A DNA stretch of 64,000 nt from Algoriphagus sp. CAU 1675 (GTDB lineage: Bacteria > Bacteroidota > Bacteroidia > Cytophagales > Cyclobacteriaceae), in NCBI RefSeq assembly GCF_029222925.1, contig NZ_JARHUI010000005.1, positions 1-64,000 on the forward strand. Direction: 5' to 3'. This document shows positions 27,801 through 35,774 of the stretch, piece by piece. The notes below the pieces were generated by a model. That model did no database searches. It worked only from the letters and a program-made list of their open reading frames with translations, and was not told where the DNA came from. The translations under genes and the position numbers were made by a program. Numbering within the stretch: the stretch's first letter is position 1; each line of letters starts with the position of its first letter.

Positions 27801-27906
27801 GCAGAAGAGAAATCGGCAAGGTCCTCAACACAATAAAAGAGAAGACCATCAAAGCCAAAAAAGTCATAAAAACCGCTATGGGCCGGGCAAGTAAAAATCT
27901 GACCAT
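24862..27906 (-). CDS. RND transporter permease, first of a pair
   Basis: 1014 aa, full RND length. N-terminus MVRFLLARPIAVFMTFLAL; TM4 has LGIGMLIDNAIIVLDN (Asp398-Asn399); TM10 has GIMVNDAILKIDTINR, where the AcrB Lys position is Asn, with Lys five residues later. It resembles Bacteroidota HAE-type pumps that are encoded as tandem pairs. Follows the adaptor by 3 bp and precedes the sister permease by 1 bp. No outer-membrane channel gene adjoins; the OprM-like gene at 9354 or another would have to serve. Confidence 0.9.
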   Translation of the reverse strand: MVRFLLARPIAVFMTFLALMVFSFIVLRTLPISLLPPIDVPQIVVKVNYPNASPEAIEQNVLSTIREGLITLNGLEEMDSKAGAEVGTIRLTFDYSTQMELAYIDVNEKIDRITNSLPEGLSRPEVIRINTSDIPVARVQVTPKAGVDPIDVSLLAENVLKKRIEQLPGVSLVDINGKKERIITVEPKEEELRALGMTQQNIISAIQAGNSELPGISVKDGQFRYYLRLATRVDTPGDIESLPVAIPSGAIIPLGRLATVSYEAQEMLGYHLNGAKEALVITVHKQASAKMNELMPELKNALELFKTDYPQVDFELTQDQSNLLNAAISNLQTSLLFGGIFAFGVLFLFMKDYRLPLIIGVSLPSSLLISFLVFYFFNITINIISLSGLALGIGMLIDNAIIVLDNITRKRESGLSLFESCVSGVDEVMSALVSSVLTTLSVFVPLVFLSGISGALFFDQAVAVAAILSVSLGVAFILLPMLYFLFFSRSRRKEDSQEGPFFSRVLGLYEKGYSAVNSNRMLSIVGFAFLIPLGLSIGVLLDTEGLPKIDKLDATLEIDWNEPISASENRDRVMALMKSMEGAFEQAEADVGVRQFLLFEGENSIQRSLLYFLFATVEEKESQLEILEGSIRKDYPLAEFTLGDAPNAFDQLFSSSMPYYEVRWKDLGSKEPVEEEKIGPWLSQFPTQNWERGPGLQKEASVVFTLRADRLATYQIPVEQVQEQLSRLFGSYTITDIRRFGEVTPIRLRESQERFEDLLRTTRLDVSDSASYVLGEFVDFRYEDHYKYVTADKGGIFQSVFVNAENPDQFNSEYILWGADKNLGVTLVGQYLKDKQNIRQLIGILAIAVLLLYFILAAQFESFIQPLIVVLTLPLGIGGAFFVIWLAGATLNVMSAIGLVVMLGIMVNDAILKIDTINRLRKEFGEREEGSPLENLELALHKAGQIRLKPILMTSITTILALIPIIFSAGLGADLQRPLVYSVIGGLTIGTLTALYFVPLAYWFFVSKKSLKEG

Positions 27907-27909
27907 AGC

Positions 27910-28980
27910 TTAGTCGGTTACGATTTGAACAGGAGCCTGATGTGCCAGCTGGAGGTTATTGGTCGTGATGACGGTACTGCCGGGATTGATGCCCTCCAGA
28001 ACCTCTATTTCCTTGCCGTTGTCCTTGCCCACCTCCACATAGTTCCATTTGGATTCGTTGTTTTCTATGGTAAAGACTACTGCCCTGCCGGATCTATAGA
28101 CTACCGCATCTTTCGGCACGACCAAGGAATTGGACTGCGGGGCGCGGATGACTGCACGGGCATTCATTCCTGGGAGAAGATTCTGGGAAGAAGTAAGCCG
28201 GATTGCTACCTGTACCAAACCGTTTTCATCTACTTTAGGATTGATCCCTGTGACCCTTCCTTCCAAAGCAGTTTGGGTATTTGAAATAGGATAAACCTCC
28301 GCTTTTTGATTCAGGGAGATCAATGAAATGTCGGATTCCAAAACTTTGACTTTGAGGTCGAGGCTGTTGGTGCTGAGAATTTCACAAAGTTCCGTATTGG
28401 AGGAAATCAGACTTCCTTCCTTGAATTTCAGATCAGCAATCTTTCCGGAAATAGGGGCCTTCACCTCGCAACGGTCCAGATTAAGTTGGGCTTCCTTGAG
28501 TTCAATTTCTGCCAATAGGACCCCGTTTTTTGCTTTCAGCTGATTTTCCAAAAATTGTATACGCTCTGGATCTCCAGATTCAAAATCCCTTTGAAATCCC
28601 AATTTGTCATTTTCAAATGCTGCTTGGGCATTTTTCAGGGCAATATTGGCCTTTTCCAAGCGAATCTGGGCTTCGATAGGGTCCAGTCTGGCAATGACAT
28701 CCCCCTTTGAGACTGTCTGTCCTTCCCGAATAGAAAGCTCAATCAAATATCCAGGTTGCTCTATGATGGCTTTTACCTGAGCGGCAGCTTCGAGTTTGCC
28801 TGTGGCATTGATGAGATAGTCAAAACTTTTGGTCTCGGCCAAGGCTACCTGGACTTCGGTGGCGGCCACTTCGTTTCTAAAAGATTCGGCAGGGATTTCC
28901 TCCTGCTTTTCTTTTTCTTCTGAACAGGAAAAAAGGAGTGTCGCAAAAAACGCGAAAAAGAGAATGCGATAATAGCTCAT
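27910..28980 (-). CDS. RND periplasmic adaptor lipoprotein of the two-permease system
   Basis: 356 aa. Lipoprotein signal MSYYRILFFAFFATLLFSC (Cys19), lipoyl halves KAIIEQPGYLIELSIREGQTVSKGD and CEVKAPISGKIADLKFKEG, an alpha-hairpin between, and a C-terminal barrel with LVVPKDAVVYRSGRAVVF. First gene of the three-gene operon. Two AT-rich palindromes (29001-29018, 29031-29043) lie just before its start and are candidate operators. Confidence 0.92.
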   Translation of the reverse strand: MSYYRILFFAFFATLLFSCSEEKEKQEEIPAESFRNEVAATEVQVALAETKSFDYLINATGKLEAAAQVKAIIEQPGYLIELSIREGQTVSKGDVIARLDPIEAQIRLEKANIALKNAQAAFENDKLGFQRDFESGDPERIQFLENQLKAKNGVLLAEIELKEAQLNLDRCEVKAPISGKIADLKFKEGSLISSNTELCEILSTNSLDLKVKVLESDISLISLNQKAEVYPISNTQTALEGRVTGINPKVDENGLVQVAIRLTSSQNLLPGMNARAVIRAPQSNSLVVPKDAVVYRSGRAVVFTIENNESKWNYVEVGKDNGKEIEVLEGINPGSTVITTNNLQLAHQAPVQIVTD

Positions 28981-29000
28981 TGAAATAATGGTTTGAACCC

Positions 29001-29043
29001 CAATTAACTAATTAATTGTCTTAAGTCATAACGAAAATTTCGT
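29001..29043. promoter_or_regulatory. Two adjacent palindromes upstream of the two-permease operon
   Basis: CAATTAA-CTAA-TTAATTG (29001-29018) and ACGAAA-A-TTTCGT (29031-29043) are perfect inverted repeats 20-60 bp before the adaptor ATG (28980). Their position fits a dimeric repressor or activator. No regulator gene is adjacent, and AT-rich palindromes do arise by chance. Confidence 0.4.
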
Positions 29044-29052
29044 AAGGATGTT

Positions 29053-29080
29053 AAAAAACCTCAAATGAAACTGGTTTTTT
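29053..29080 (-). terminator. Weak hairpin after the second propeller lipoprotein
   Basis: AAAAAACC (29053-29060) pairs with GGTTTTTT (29073-29080), 12-nt loop. The stem has only two G-C pairs, and it lies 136 bp after the stop at 29216. It is a possible weak terminator. Confidence 0.3.
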
Positions 29081-29215
29081 AAAAAGCCTTATACCACTGA
29101 GAATCAGGCAGGCAAAAAGGGATGCTTCTTTCTTTGAAAATGCGATCCGGGATTGAATAGCATGAGTAAATCAGAAATAAAGCCCCAGCTATTTGAAAAG
29201 ATTGAATATGAAAAA

Positions 29216-30307
29216 TCAAAAATTTGTAGGCCCTCCCAAAGAATACTCTAATGTCACCAATATCAAATCTTCTTTGGTGGGGTGATTGCAAACCAAAAGA
29301 ATATTTGATTTATCAGCATACACGATTCTTTGAAACGGCCTTATCTTAGTTGAATAGCTTTCCATTTTTTCAAAATCTTCTACTACCAGATGACTCTCAA
29401 ATTTATATTTCTTATCAATCAATTTTCTTGAAAATGTATTGGAAACCACCAAATCCGAACTGGCAATTTTCATGGAATAAAACTGGTCGCTGGATATTGA
29501 ATTAAAAACCCCATCACTTTCATCCATTGGAAATATTTCAGTGGAAATTTTATTAGTCCCGATAACTCGGTTGGCCAGCATTTCCCCAGACAAATTGTAT
29601 TGGACGACACTAGGATCAGCAACAACCTCCCGGATAAAAAGGCTTCCATTGTAAAAATCAGATTGAAAAAAACCTTCGCTCATTACCATTGACTTCAATT
29701 CCTTTCTTTTCTCTCCAAACTCACCAAAGGAATTCTGCAGCATTCCTGTCTTACCATCAAATACACCTAAAAAACGAGTATCATTTAAAAATTCTTCTGG
29801 GTCCTGAAAGCTTTCACTCATCAGACCTATTATATAGTTACCAGTCTTACTGTCTAAATAAAAATGATCCCCATAAGGGATAAAAACCAGATCAAGATCA
29901 TCTATTCCTGACAGTTGAACTTCCTTTTCAATTTTTAATTCCGAGTCTAAATGAATCACCTTTCTTTTCATAGGAAAAAAAAGAGCTAATGAGCTATCAT
30001 TTTCACTATACCTGGCATGAAGAATCGAAACCTCCGGCAACACAAGCTGTGTGGTATCAAAATCAATTCTTTTAACTATGGAGCCGCTTTTAATATCAAA
30101 GCCCCAAAGCTTTCTGTCTTGATGGATTACCAAAAAATTATGCTGATCAGAAACATGAAACTTAGCATTCTGATATTGAAGATTCCCCACGTCCAAAAAA
30201 GTTGTATCAGAAGAGGTGATTGTAAGAGGTAAATCCTTTTCTGACTCTTTTTTAGTACAGCCAAAAACGAGTACAAACGCAAAAATCAATAATTTAAACT
30301 TATCCAT
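29216..30307 (-). CDS. Beta-propeller lipoprotein, DUF4221/BF3164-like
   Basis: 363 aa, lipoprotein signal FKLLIFAFVLVFGC (Cys17). The mature part is blade-like with repeated LWGFDIKSGSIVKRIDF and FLGVFDGKTGMLQNSFGEFG units and resembles the DUF4221/6-bladed propeller lipoproteins of Bacteroidota. Function unknown. Encoded 38 bp downstream of a small Cys-containing secreted peptide, the arrangement known for NVEALA-type peptides and BF3164-type lipoproteins in Bacteroides. A second propeller lipoprotein lies on the other side of the RND pair. Confidence 0.72.
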   Translation of the reverse strand: MDKFKLLIFAFVLVFGCTKKESEKDLPLTITSSDTTFLDVGNLQYQNAKFHVSDQHNFLVIHQDRKLWGFDIKSGSIVKRIDFDTTQLVLPEVSILHARYSENDSSLALFFPMKRKVIHLDSELKIEKEVQLSGIDDLDLVFIPYGDHFYLDSKTGNYIIGLMSESFQDPEEFLNDTRFLGVFDGKTGMLQNSFGEFGEKRKELKSMVMSEGFFQSDFYNGSLFIREVVADPSVVQYNLSGEMLANRVIGTNKISTEIFPMDESDGVFNSISSDQFYSMKIASSDLVVSNTFSRKLIDKKYKFESHLVVEDFEKMESYSTKIRPFQRIVYADKSNILLVCNHPTKEDLILVTLEYSLGGPTNF

Positions 30308-30345
30308 ATCGAATTGAAATAAGTAGAGCCCTAAAGCTCTACCAA

Positions 30346-30561
30346 TTACTCTACTCCTACTTCAGGTAAATTACACGCTTGAACTGTTTCTCCATTTGGA
30401 CAAGAATAGGAAGCGCATACCATTCCATCAGGATAATAAATGATTGAACCAGGAACCAATGTACAGGTCATTGTTTGTGCCTCAGCTTTAGGAGTATTAA
30501 GAAAAAACATCCCGAAAAATCCAAGGCATAAAACCCCCATTTTTAAATTTGACTTTTTCAT
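30346..30561 (-). CDS. Small Cys-containing secreted peptide (NVEALA-like)
   Basis: 71 aa from the ATG at 30561, which begins a clean signal peptide (KKSNLKMGVLCLGFFGMFFL, cleavage about KAEAQ); a longer in-frame start at 30612 adds 17 residues ahead of it and is less likely. The mature peptide is about 40 residues with four Cys (TMTC, VCASYSC, QAC), which could form two disulfides. Size, leader and place just upstream of a propeller lipoprotein recall NVEALA-family peptides, but the NVEALA motif itself is not present, so this is an analogy. Function unknown. Confidence 0.65.
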   Translation of the reverse strand: MKKSNLKMGVLCLGFFGMFFLNTPKAEAQTMTCTLVPGSIIYYPDGMVCASYSCPNGETVQACNLPEVGVE

Positions 30562-30612
30562 TTTTAAAGAGTTATAGTTTCTCAGCCCTAAAATCCGGTA
30601 GGGCTGAATCAC

Positions 30613-30808
30613 CGGTTGAAAAATACAATCGATTGGCCAAAACCTTGATCTTTCGTTCTCAAAATACCTCCCCCTATCAAAAACGCAAATTTTAGTATTA
30701 AATTTTTCTTGGAAAAATCTTAACTCACTGATATTCAGTTGAAAAAATATTTTATCTCCTTAGTTGAAATTTTCCGCCATCAGCACCTAACACCCTATTT
30801 ACCAACCA
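30613..30808. other. Intergenic stretch, no gene seen
   Basis: AT-rich sequence between the peptide gene and rlpA-like gene. On the minus strand TTTG, 18 bp, GTATTTTG (about 30693 to 30664) might be the promoter of the peptide-lipoprotein pair. Nothing else was seen. Confidence 0.3.
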
Positions 30809-31303
30809 CTAACACTCCAAACTCCAGCACCACTGCCTGGGTCTATAGGGAATCTGAATGGGTTCTTCGAACCAACGAACCCGCAAGGTTCCCGGTGCAT
30901 CGCCCTCAAATTGACGATACAGCCTATTCATCTCTTCAATTGAGGCCACTTTTAAGGTCACTTGGGAAATCCCCTCCTGAATCATTCCCAATTCACTAGC
31001 TGCTCTCCGGGACAAATCAATAATCCTCCTCGAGCTTTTGGGTAGACGGTCATTGATCCGAACCCATACGGAATCCCCGGTATCCAATCGGGTGACTTTT
31101 AGCCAAGTGTCAAAGGGGAGGTATTTATGGGCCGCAGTCAGGCTGTCCATATGAAAAATTTCCCCGTTGGCGGTTTTTCTCAAATGAAAACGCTTCCCAT
31201 AAAAACTGGCCCATCCCTCCTGGACCTTTAAGGAATCCAACTGCTGTCCCTTGGTTGAAAACCCCAGAACAACAACCAACAAAACCAGAAAAACCAAACG
31301 CAT
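30809..31303 (-). CDS. rlpA: RlpA-like septal ring lytic transglycosylase family protein
   Basis: 164 aa with signal peptide (MRLVFLVLLVVVLGFSTKGQ) and a double-psi beta-barrel. The RlpA core is clear: GWASFYGKRFHLRKTANGE, then LTAAHKYLPF (His) and VWVRINDRLP with Asp, then RIIDLSRRAASELGM. The C-terminal SPOR domain of E. coli RlpA is missing, as in many Bacteroidota. RlpA enzymes cleave glycan strands lacking stem peptides. It ends with an unusual WCWSLEC tail. Divergent from sbcD. Confidence 0.88.
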   Translation of the reverse strand: MRLVFLVLLVVVLGFSTKGQQLDSLKVQEGWASFYGKRFHLRKTANGEIFHMDSLTAAHKYLPFDTWLKVTRLDTGDSVWVRINDRLPKSSRRIIDLSRRAASELGMIQEGISQVTLKVASIEEMNRLYRQFEGDAPGTLRVRWFEEPIQIPYRPRQWCWSLEC

Positions 31304-31399
31304 ATGCTAAACTAGAAATCCCTGCCGGGTACTCAATAAGAATGCCAATTGATGTCAGAACTTGATTTTAGGTTGCGGGTTGGGACAATTAAAAGTACC

Positions 31400-31430
31400 T
31401 TAGTTTGAAGGTAGCCCATCTATAGTTTTG
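31400..31430 (+). promoter_or_regulatory. Promoter of sbcDC
   Basis: TTAG (31400-31403), 19 bp, TAGTTTTG (31423-31430). Perfect -7, weak -33. The predicted leader is about 17 nt before the ATG at 31453. Confidence 0.55.
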
Positions 31431-31452
31431 TGTACTTTGTTTTTGAATACCC

Positions 31453-32682
31453 ATGGTTAAAATTTTACATACTGCTGACTGGCATCTCGGCAAACGCCTT
31501 CAGGAATATTCCCGACTGGAGGAGCAAAAGCTGGTATTGGATGAAATCCAGGAAATTGCCGATCAGGAAAATGTAGACCTCATCCTTCTGGCAGGAGATA
31601 TTTTTGACACCTTCAATCCGGCCCATGAGGCAGTGGAGCTTCTCTATAAATCACTAAGAAAACTATCCAAAAACGGAGCCCGACCCATCATCGCCATTTC
31701 CGGCAACCACGACAGCATCCAATTTGTCGAAGCTCCGGATCCTCTTGCCCGTGAATTGGGAATCTTTTTCTACGGCAACTATGAATCCGTAATCCCGACG
31801 GGAAAACTTGATTCAGGACTAGAAGTGACCCGTGCAGAAAATGGCTTTATGGAAATCCAACTTCCCCATTTGGACTTCCCTATCCGCTTGATTTTGGCTC
31901 CCTATGCCAATGAAGTCACCCTGAAAACCTACTTGGGTGAGGGAGACCGCGAAAGCGAATTCAGACAGATTTTGAAGAAAAAATGGGATCAACTAGCGGG
32001 CACTTATTGCGATGCATCTGGAGTAAACTTGTTTCTAGGACACTTTTTCTTCGTCAGGGAAGGCGAAAAACCCGAAGCCGAACCTGAGTCCGAACGACCT
32101 ATCCTGCATGTAGGAGGAACTCAGGCTCTCTTTACCCAACATCTTCCTGAGCAGATTCAATATGCCGCCTTGGGACACCTGCATCGGTACCATTCGGTCA
32201 GCAAGGAGCCCTGTCCCGTTGTATATTCAAGTTCACCTTTGGCCTACTCTTTTTCAGAAGCAGACCAGGAGAAAAAAGTGGTGTTGATTGAAGCCGAACC
32301 AGGCAAACCAGTTGAATACCGCCCGATTGATCTGAAGCAGGGTCGCCCCCTTTACCGAGTGAAGTTTGACAATTTATCGGATACGCTGAAATGGCTGGAA
32401 GAGAATCCTTACTGCTTTGTTGAAATCACCTTTGAGACTGAAGAATCCATAGATGCAGCCACCCGAAAGGCCATTATGAAGGCCCATGACGGCATAGTCA
32501 GCCTGATTCCTCAAATCAAAAACCCTTCTGGACAGGAAAGTTTTCAACTTCACGTTGAGGATTTGAACAAGGATATGGAAAGCCTTTTTCGGATGTTTTA
32601 TCAAAGTGGAAAAGGACAAGAACCCAATCCCGACATCCTCGGACTTTTTAAAGAAATCATCAGCCAAAACGACCCGGTATGA
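31453..32682 (+). CDS. sbcD: Exonuclease subunit SbcD
   Basis: 409 aa calcineurin-like phosphoesterase with all nuclease motifs in order: TADWHLGKRL (Asp9, His11), LLAGDIFDTFNP, ISGNHDSI, NLFLGHFFF and AALGHLHRYH. With SbcC it forms the ATP-dependent nuclease that cuts hairpins and DNA ends blocked by protein. The stop overlaps the sbcC start by ATGA (32679-32682), so the two are translationally coupled. Confidence 0.96.
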   Translation: MVKILHTADWHLGKRLQEYSRLEEQKLVLDEIQEIADQENVDLILLAGDIFDTFNPAHEAVELLYKSLRKLSKNGARPIIAISGNHDSIQFVEAPDPLARELGIFFYGNYESVIPTGKLDSGLEVTRAENGFMEIQLPHLDFPIRLILAPYANEVTLKTYLGEGDRESEFRQILKKKWDQLAGTYCDASGVNLFLGHFFFVREGEKPEAEPESERPILHVGGTQALFTQHLPEQIQYAALGHLHRYHSVSKEPCPVVYSSSPLAYSFSEADQEKKVVLIEAEPGKPVEYRPIDLKQGRPLYRVKFDNLSDTLKWLEENPYCFVEITFETEESIDAATRKAIMKAHDGIVSLIPQIKNPSGQESFQLHVEDLNKDMESLFRMFYQSGKGQEPNPDILGLFKEIISQNDPV

Positions 32683-35600
32683 TCCCTGTACGACTTGAAA
32701 TTGAAGGCCTTTACTCCTACCGAGGCAAACAGAGCGTAGAATTTGACCAGCTGACGGCTGCAGGACTTTTTGGAATATTCGGGGCCGTGGGGAGCGGCAA
32801 ATCCTCCATTCTGGAAGCCATTCTGTTGGCGCTGTATGGAAGTACCGAACGTCTGGCAGCCACAGGCGAGCGCTCAAGTATGCTCAACCTTCAGAGTGAC
32901 CACCTCTTGGTCAACTTTACATTCCGGGCAGGGAAAAACAATTCACAAACTTTCATGGCCCGGTATTCGGCTAAGCGCAACAAAAAAGACCGGGAAAAGG
33001 TCGACACGGGCGAGCATATTTTCTACCAATTAATAGACGGAAACTGGGAAGCTACCGATCAAAGTGCGGAAGCTTTGATCGGTATGAAAAAAGAACATTT
33101 CAAGCAGACCGTGATCATCCCTCAGGGAAAATTCCGGGAGTTCATCGACCTGACTCCTGGGCCGAGGGCAGAAATGATGCAGCAGCTTTTCGGCTTGGAA
33201 CGATTTGACCTTTCCGCAAAAACAGGAAGCCTCTTAAAAGCCACCCGAGAGGAAAAAATACGATTGGAGACGCAACTGAAAGGATTGGAGGATGTGTCAG
33301 AAGAGATCCTGGAGGAAAAGGCAAAGGAATATGATGCGCTTCAGAAAGAAAGTCAAGAAGCCACAAAGGCCTTCAATACTTTGGAGGGAGAATTCAAAAA
33401 ACTTGAATCCACCCGAAAGTCCTTCCTACAATTGCAGGAGCAAAAACAAATTCTTTCCGCACTGAATTCCCAAAAATCAGGGATTGAAGAGAAAAGGCAG
33501 CTACACCGGGAGTTTATCCGAGCGAAAGCCTATCTCAGACCTGTTTGGGACAGACTCCAGGACACCCAAAAAGACCTGGAAAAATACCAGAGAAGTGTAG
33601 TGGACTCCGAACGGTTTAAAGTCCGCTTTGAGGAAGAAGTACTCAGCCTTCAACAAGAAGAGGAAGAGCTTCGAAAAAAGAACGAGGAGCGCCCGCAGCG
33701 GGAAAGTAAAATCCGGGATTTAAAAAAAGTAATCGAGATCAAAGATCTGGAAGCAGGACTCAAAAACTCCAAAGAAATTCTTGAAAGCATTCAGCCCGAA
33801 ATTGACCGAAAGAGATCCTCCCAAAGTTTGCTGGAAAAAGAAATCCAAAACCTGGAATCCCAGCTGGAGCAAGTTCCCGCAACAGATGCCAATCAACTTG
33901 CTGACCTAAAAACATCCTTGGGAAATCTCACATCCTGGAAGGAAAGAATTGAGGAGTTGGAGAAGATCAAAGGCAAGTTTGTGGAAGAAGAAAAAAATGT
34001 GGGTCTCGCTTTGGAAAAAATCCATCAGGAGATACCCAAGGAGGAGAAAACATTGGAAACTTGGTCCCAAACCCAGAAAGCCCTCATCCAAAATTTGGAG
34101 GAAGAGCGGGAAAAAATCCTTCGAAAACAAGGGTTGAATTCCCATGTTCACTTGCTCCTTCCGGGACACCCCTGCCCACTTTGTGGCTCGGAGCATCACC
34201 CCAAGCCACTTGAGAGCAAGGCGGATGAAAAAGAGGCCAAAGAAAAGGAACAGGAGATTTTGCTTGAAAAAAACCGGCTGGAACATATCCTAACATTGAT
34301 CCAACAGCAAAAGCTAGCCGAAAACAATCTGGAAAACCACCGCCGAAACATCCAGGAAAAAGGGGCTGAAATCACCAAGCTCGAATCCCAAACCCAAACC
34401 CTGCTTCAGTCCCTTTCTAAACTGGGCGGAATGGATTTGGAAAACTTAAGCACAGAGATCAAGCAATTGAGCAACGCGGCGGAGGAAAGGGAAACAACCC
34501 AGAAACTGATTCAAAGCAAACGGAAACTCTGGCAAACAGATCGGGAGCAACTCGAATTGGATGAGAAAAAGCTCCAACAGGCTCAACTGAACCTTCAAAG
34601 CATTCAGGCCAGAATCGAAAGCAAAAAAGAAGAAATCAAGGACTCCACTTTCTGCAAGGGCTATTTCCCTAAAGACAGGGAGGAGATACGGCTTGCCATT
34701 GAAAAAGTAGAAGAAAACATTCTAAAGGCAGCTGAACAATGGACGGGCAAACAAAAGCACCTGCAGGAAAAATTAACGGAACAGGCGAAAAACCTCTCCG
34801 ATCTGAACAATTTCCGAAATAGGGTGCAAGAATTGGAGCAAAATGCAAAAGACTTCCGATCAGAATTTGAAAAGCTAAAAGTCGAACATGGCTTTTTGGA
34901 TGAAGAAGCCCTTTTAAAGTTATTCCACCACTCCATAGATGCTGAAAAAGTAGATCTGGAAATCCGCCAATTTGACCAAAAGCTGGCCAGTGCCCAATCT
35001 AGAATTGAGGAACTGCAGTCCGAACCGGGAGTCAATGAATTTTCGGAAGCAAGCTTTGTTCAAATGCAGGAAGAACTCCAGAAACTCAAAGAACAAGCCT
35101 CAGACCTTCAAAACAGGACCGTTCTTCTAGGAGAAAACCTGAAGTTGAGCACTCAACGGCTTGGGGAGAAAATAGAACTGGAAAAATCCTTTGCCTTAAC
35201 CGAAAACCGCGAAAGTAACCTGAAAGAACTGGATCGACTGTTTCAGGGTAAAGGCTTTGTCAAATTCGTCAGCTCAATTTATCTCAGGGAACTTTGCAAT
35301 ACGGCGAATATCCGGTTCATGAAGCTGACCAAAAACAGTTTAAGCCTTGAAATTGACGACAACAATACCTTCTGGGTGGTGGATTATTTGAATGGAGGCA
35401 AGAAAAGATTGCTTAAAACCCTTTCCGGAGGACAAACTTTTCAGGCTTCCCTCTGTCTTGCCCTGGCTCTTGCAGAAAAAGTCAAAGCCCTGAATCAGGC
35501 AGACCAGAGTTTCTTCTTTCTGGACGAAGGCTTTGGTGCCTTGGACCGAAATGCCTTACGGGTCGTATTTGAGACGCTCAAGTCCCTGCGTCATGAAAAT

Positions 35601-35711
35601 CGAATCGTGGGAATCATCAGTCATGTGGAAGAACTCCAGCAGGAGATCGGAGTTTTTGCTCAGGTGGAACTCGATTCGGAAAAAGGTTCTCAGATCAGCT
35701 ATTCATTTTGA
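32679..35711 (+). CDS. sbcC: SMC-like ATPase subunit SbcC
   Basis: 1010 aa, close to E. coli SbcC (1048). Walker A GAVGSGKSS (35-43), long coiled coils on both sides of the zinc hook CPLC (Cys499, Cys502), then signature LSGGQTFQASL and Walker B FFFLDEGFGALD near the C-terminus. It dimerises through the hook and ATPase heads and regulates SbcD. Followed by a GC-rich terminator at 35722-35742. Confidence 0.96.
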   Translation: MIPVRLEIEGLYSYRGKQSVEFDQLTAAGLFGIFGAVGSGKSSILEAILLALYGSTERLAATGERSSMLNLQSDHLLVNFTFRAGKNNSQTFMARYSAKRNKKDREKVDTGEHIFYQLIDGNWEATDQSAEALIGMKKEHFKQTVIIPQGKFREFIDLTPGPRAEMMQQLFGLERFDLSAKTGSLLKATREEKIRLETQLKGLEDVSEEILEEKAKEYDALQKESQEATKAFNTLEGEFKKLESTRKSFLQLQEQKQILSALNSQKSGIEEKRQLHREFIRAKAYLRPVWDRLQDTQKDLEKYQRSVVDSERFKVRFEEEVLSLQQEEEELRKKNEERPQRESKIRDLKKVIEIKDLEAGLKNSKEILESIQPEIDRKRSSQSLLEKEIQNLESQLEQVPATDANQLADLKTSLGNLTSWKERIEELEKIKGKFVEEEKNVGLALEKIHQEIPKEEKTLETWSQTQKALIQNLEEEREKILRKQGLNSHVHLLLPGHPCPLCGSEHHPKPLESKADEKEAKEKEQEILLEKNRLEHILTLIQQQKLAENNLENHRRNIQEKGAEITKLESQTQTLLQSLSKLGGMDLENLSTEIKQLSNAAEERETTQKLIQSKRKLWQTDREQLELDEKKLQQAQLNLQSIQARIESKKEEIKDSTFCKGYFPKDREEIRLAIEKVEENILKAAEQWTGKQKHLQEKLTEQAKNLSDLNNFRNRVQELEQNAKDFRSEFEKLKVEHGFLDEEALLKLFHHSIDAEKVDLEIRQFDQKLASAQSRIEELQSEPGVNEFSEASFVQMQEELQKLKEQASDLQNRTVLLGENLKLSTQRLGEKIELEKSFALTENRESNLKELDRLFQGKGFVKFVSSIYLRELCNTANIRFMKLTKNSLSLEIDDNNTFWVVDYLNGGKKRLLKTLSGGQTFQASLCLALALAEKVKALNQADQSFFFLDEGFGALDRNALRVVFETLKSLRHENRIVGIISHVEELQQEIGVFAQVELDSEKGSQISYSF

Positions 35712-35721
35712 CAAAAAAATA

Positions 35722-35742
35722 CCCCGGATCATCGACCCGGGG
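35722..35742. terminator. Bidirectional terminator between sbcC and the hydrolase gene
   Basis: CCCCGG (35722-35727) pairs with CCGGGG (35737-35742). An A tract precedes it (with one bulged A) and ATTTTTG follows. It is 10 bp past the sbcC stop and also 33 bp past the end of the minus-strand hydrolase gene. Confidence 0.85.
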
Positions 35743-35774
35743 ATTTTTGTATTAAGAAAACCAATTTTCTTTAT

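Noticed and set aside
27307-27894. 195-codon open frame on the plus strand
   Set aside because: Antisense to the N-terminal half of an RND permease with a conserved sequence; Gly/Tyr/Gln-rich composition typical of reverse-strand shadows.
32374-32877. 167-codon open frame on the minus strand
   Set aside because: Antisense to the sbcD-sbcC junction, both of which are clearly coding.
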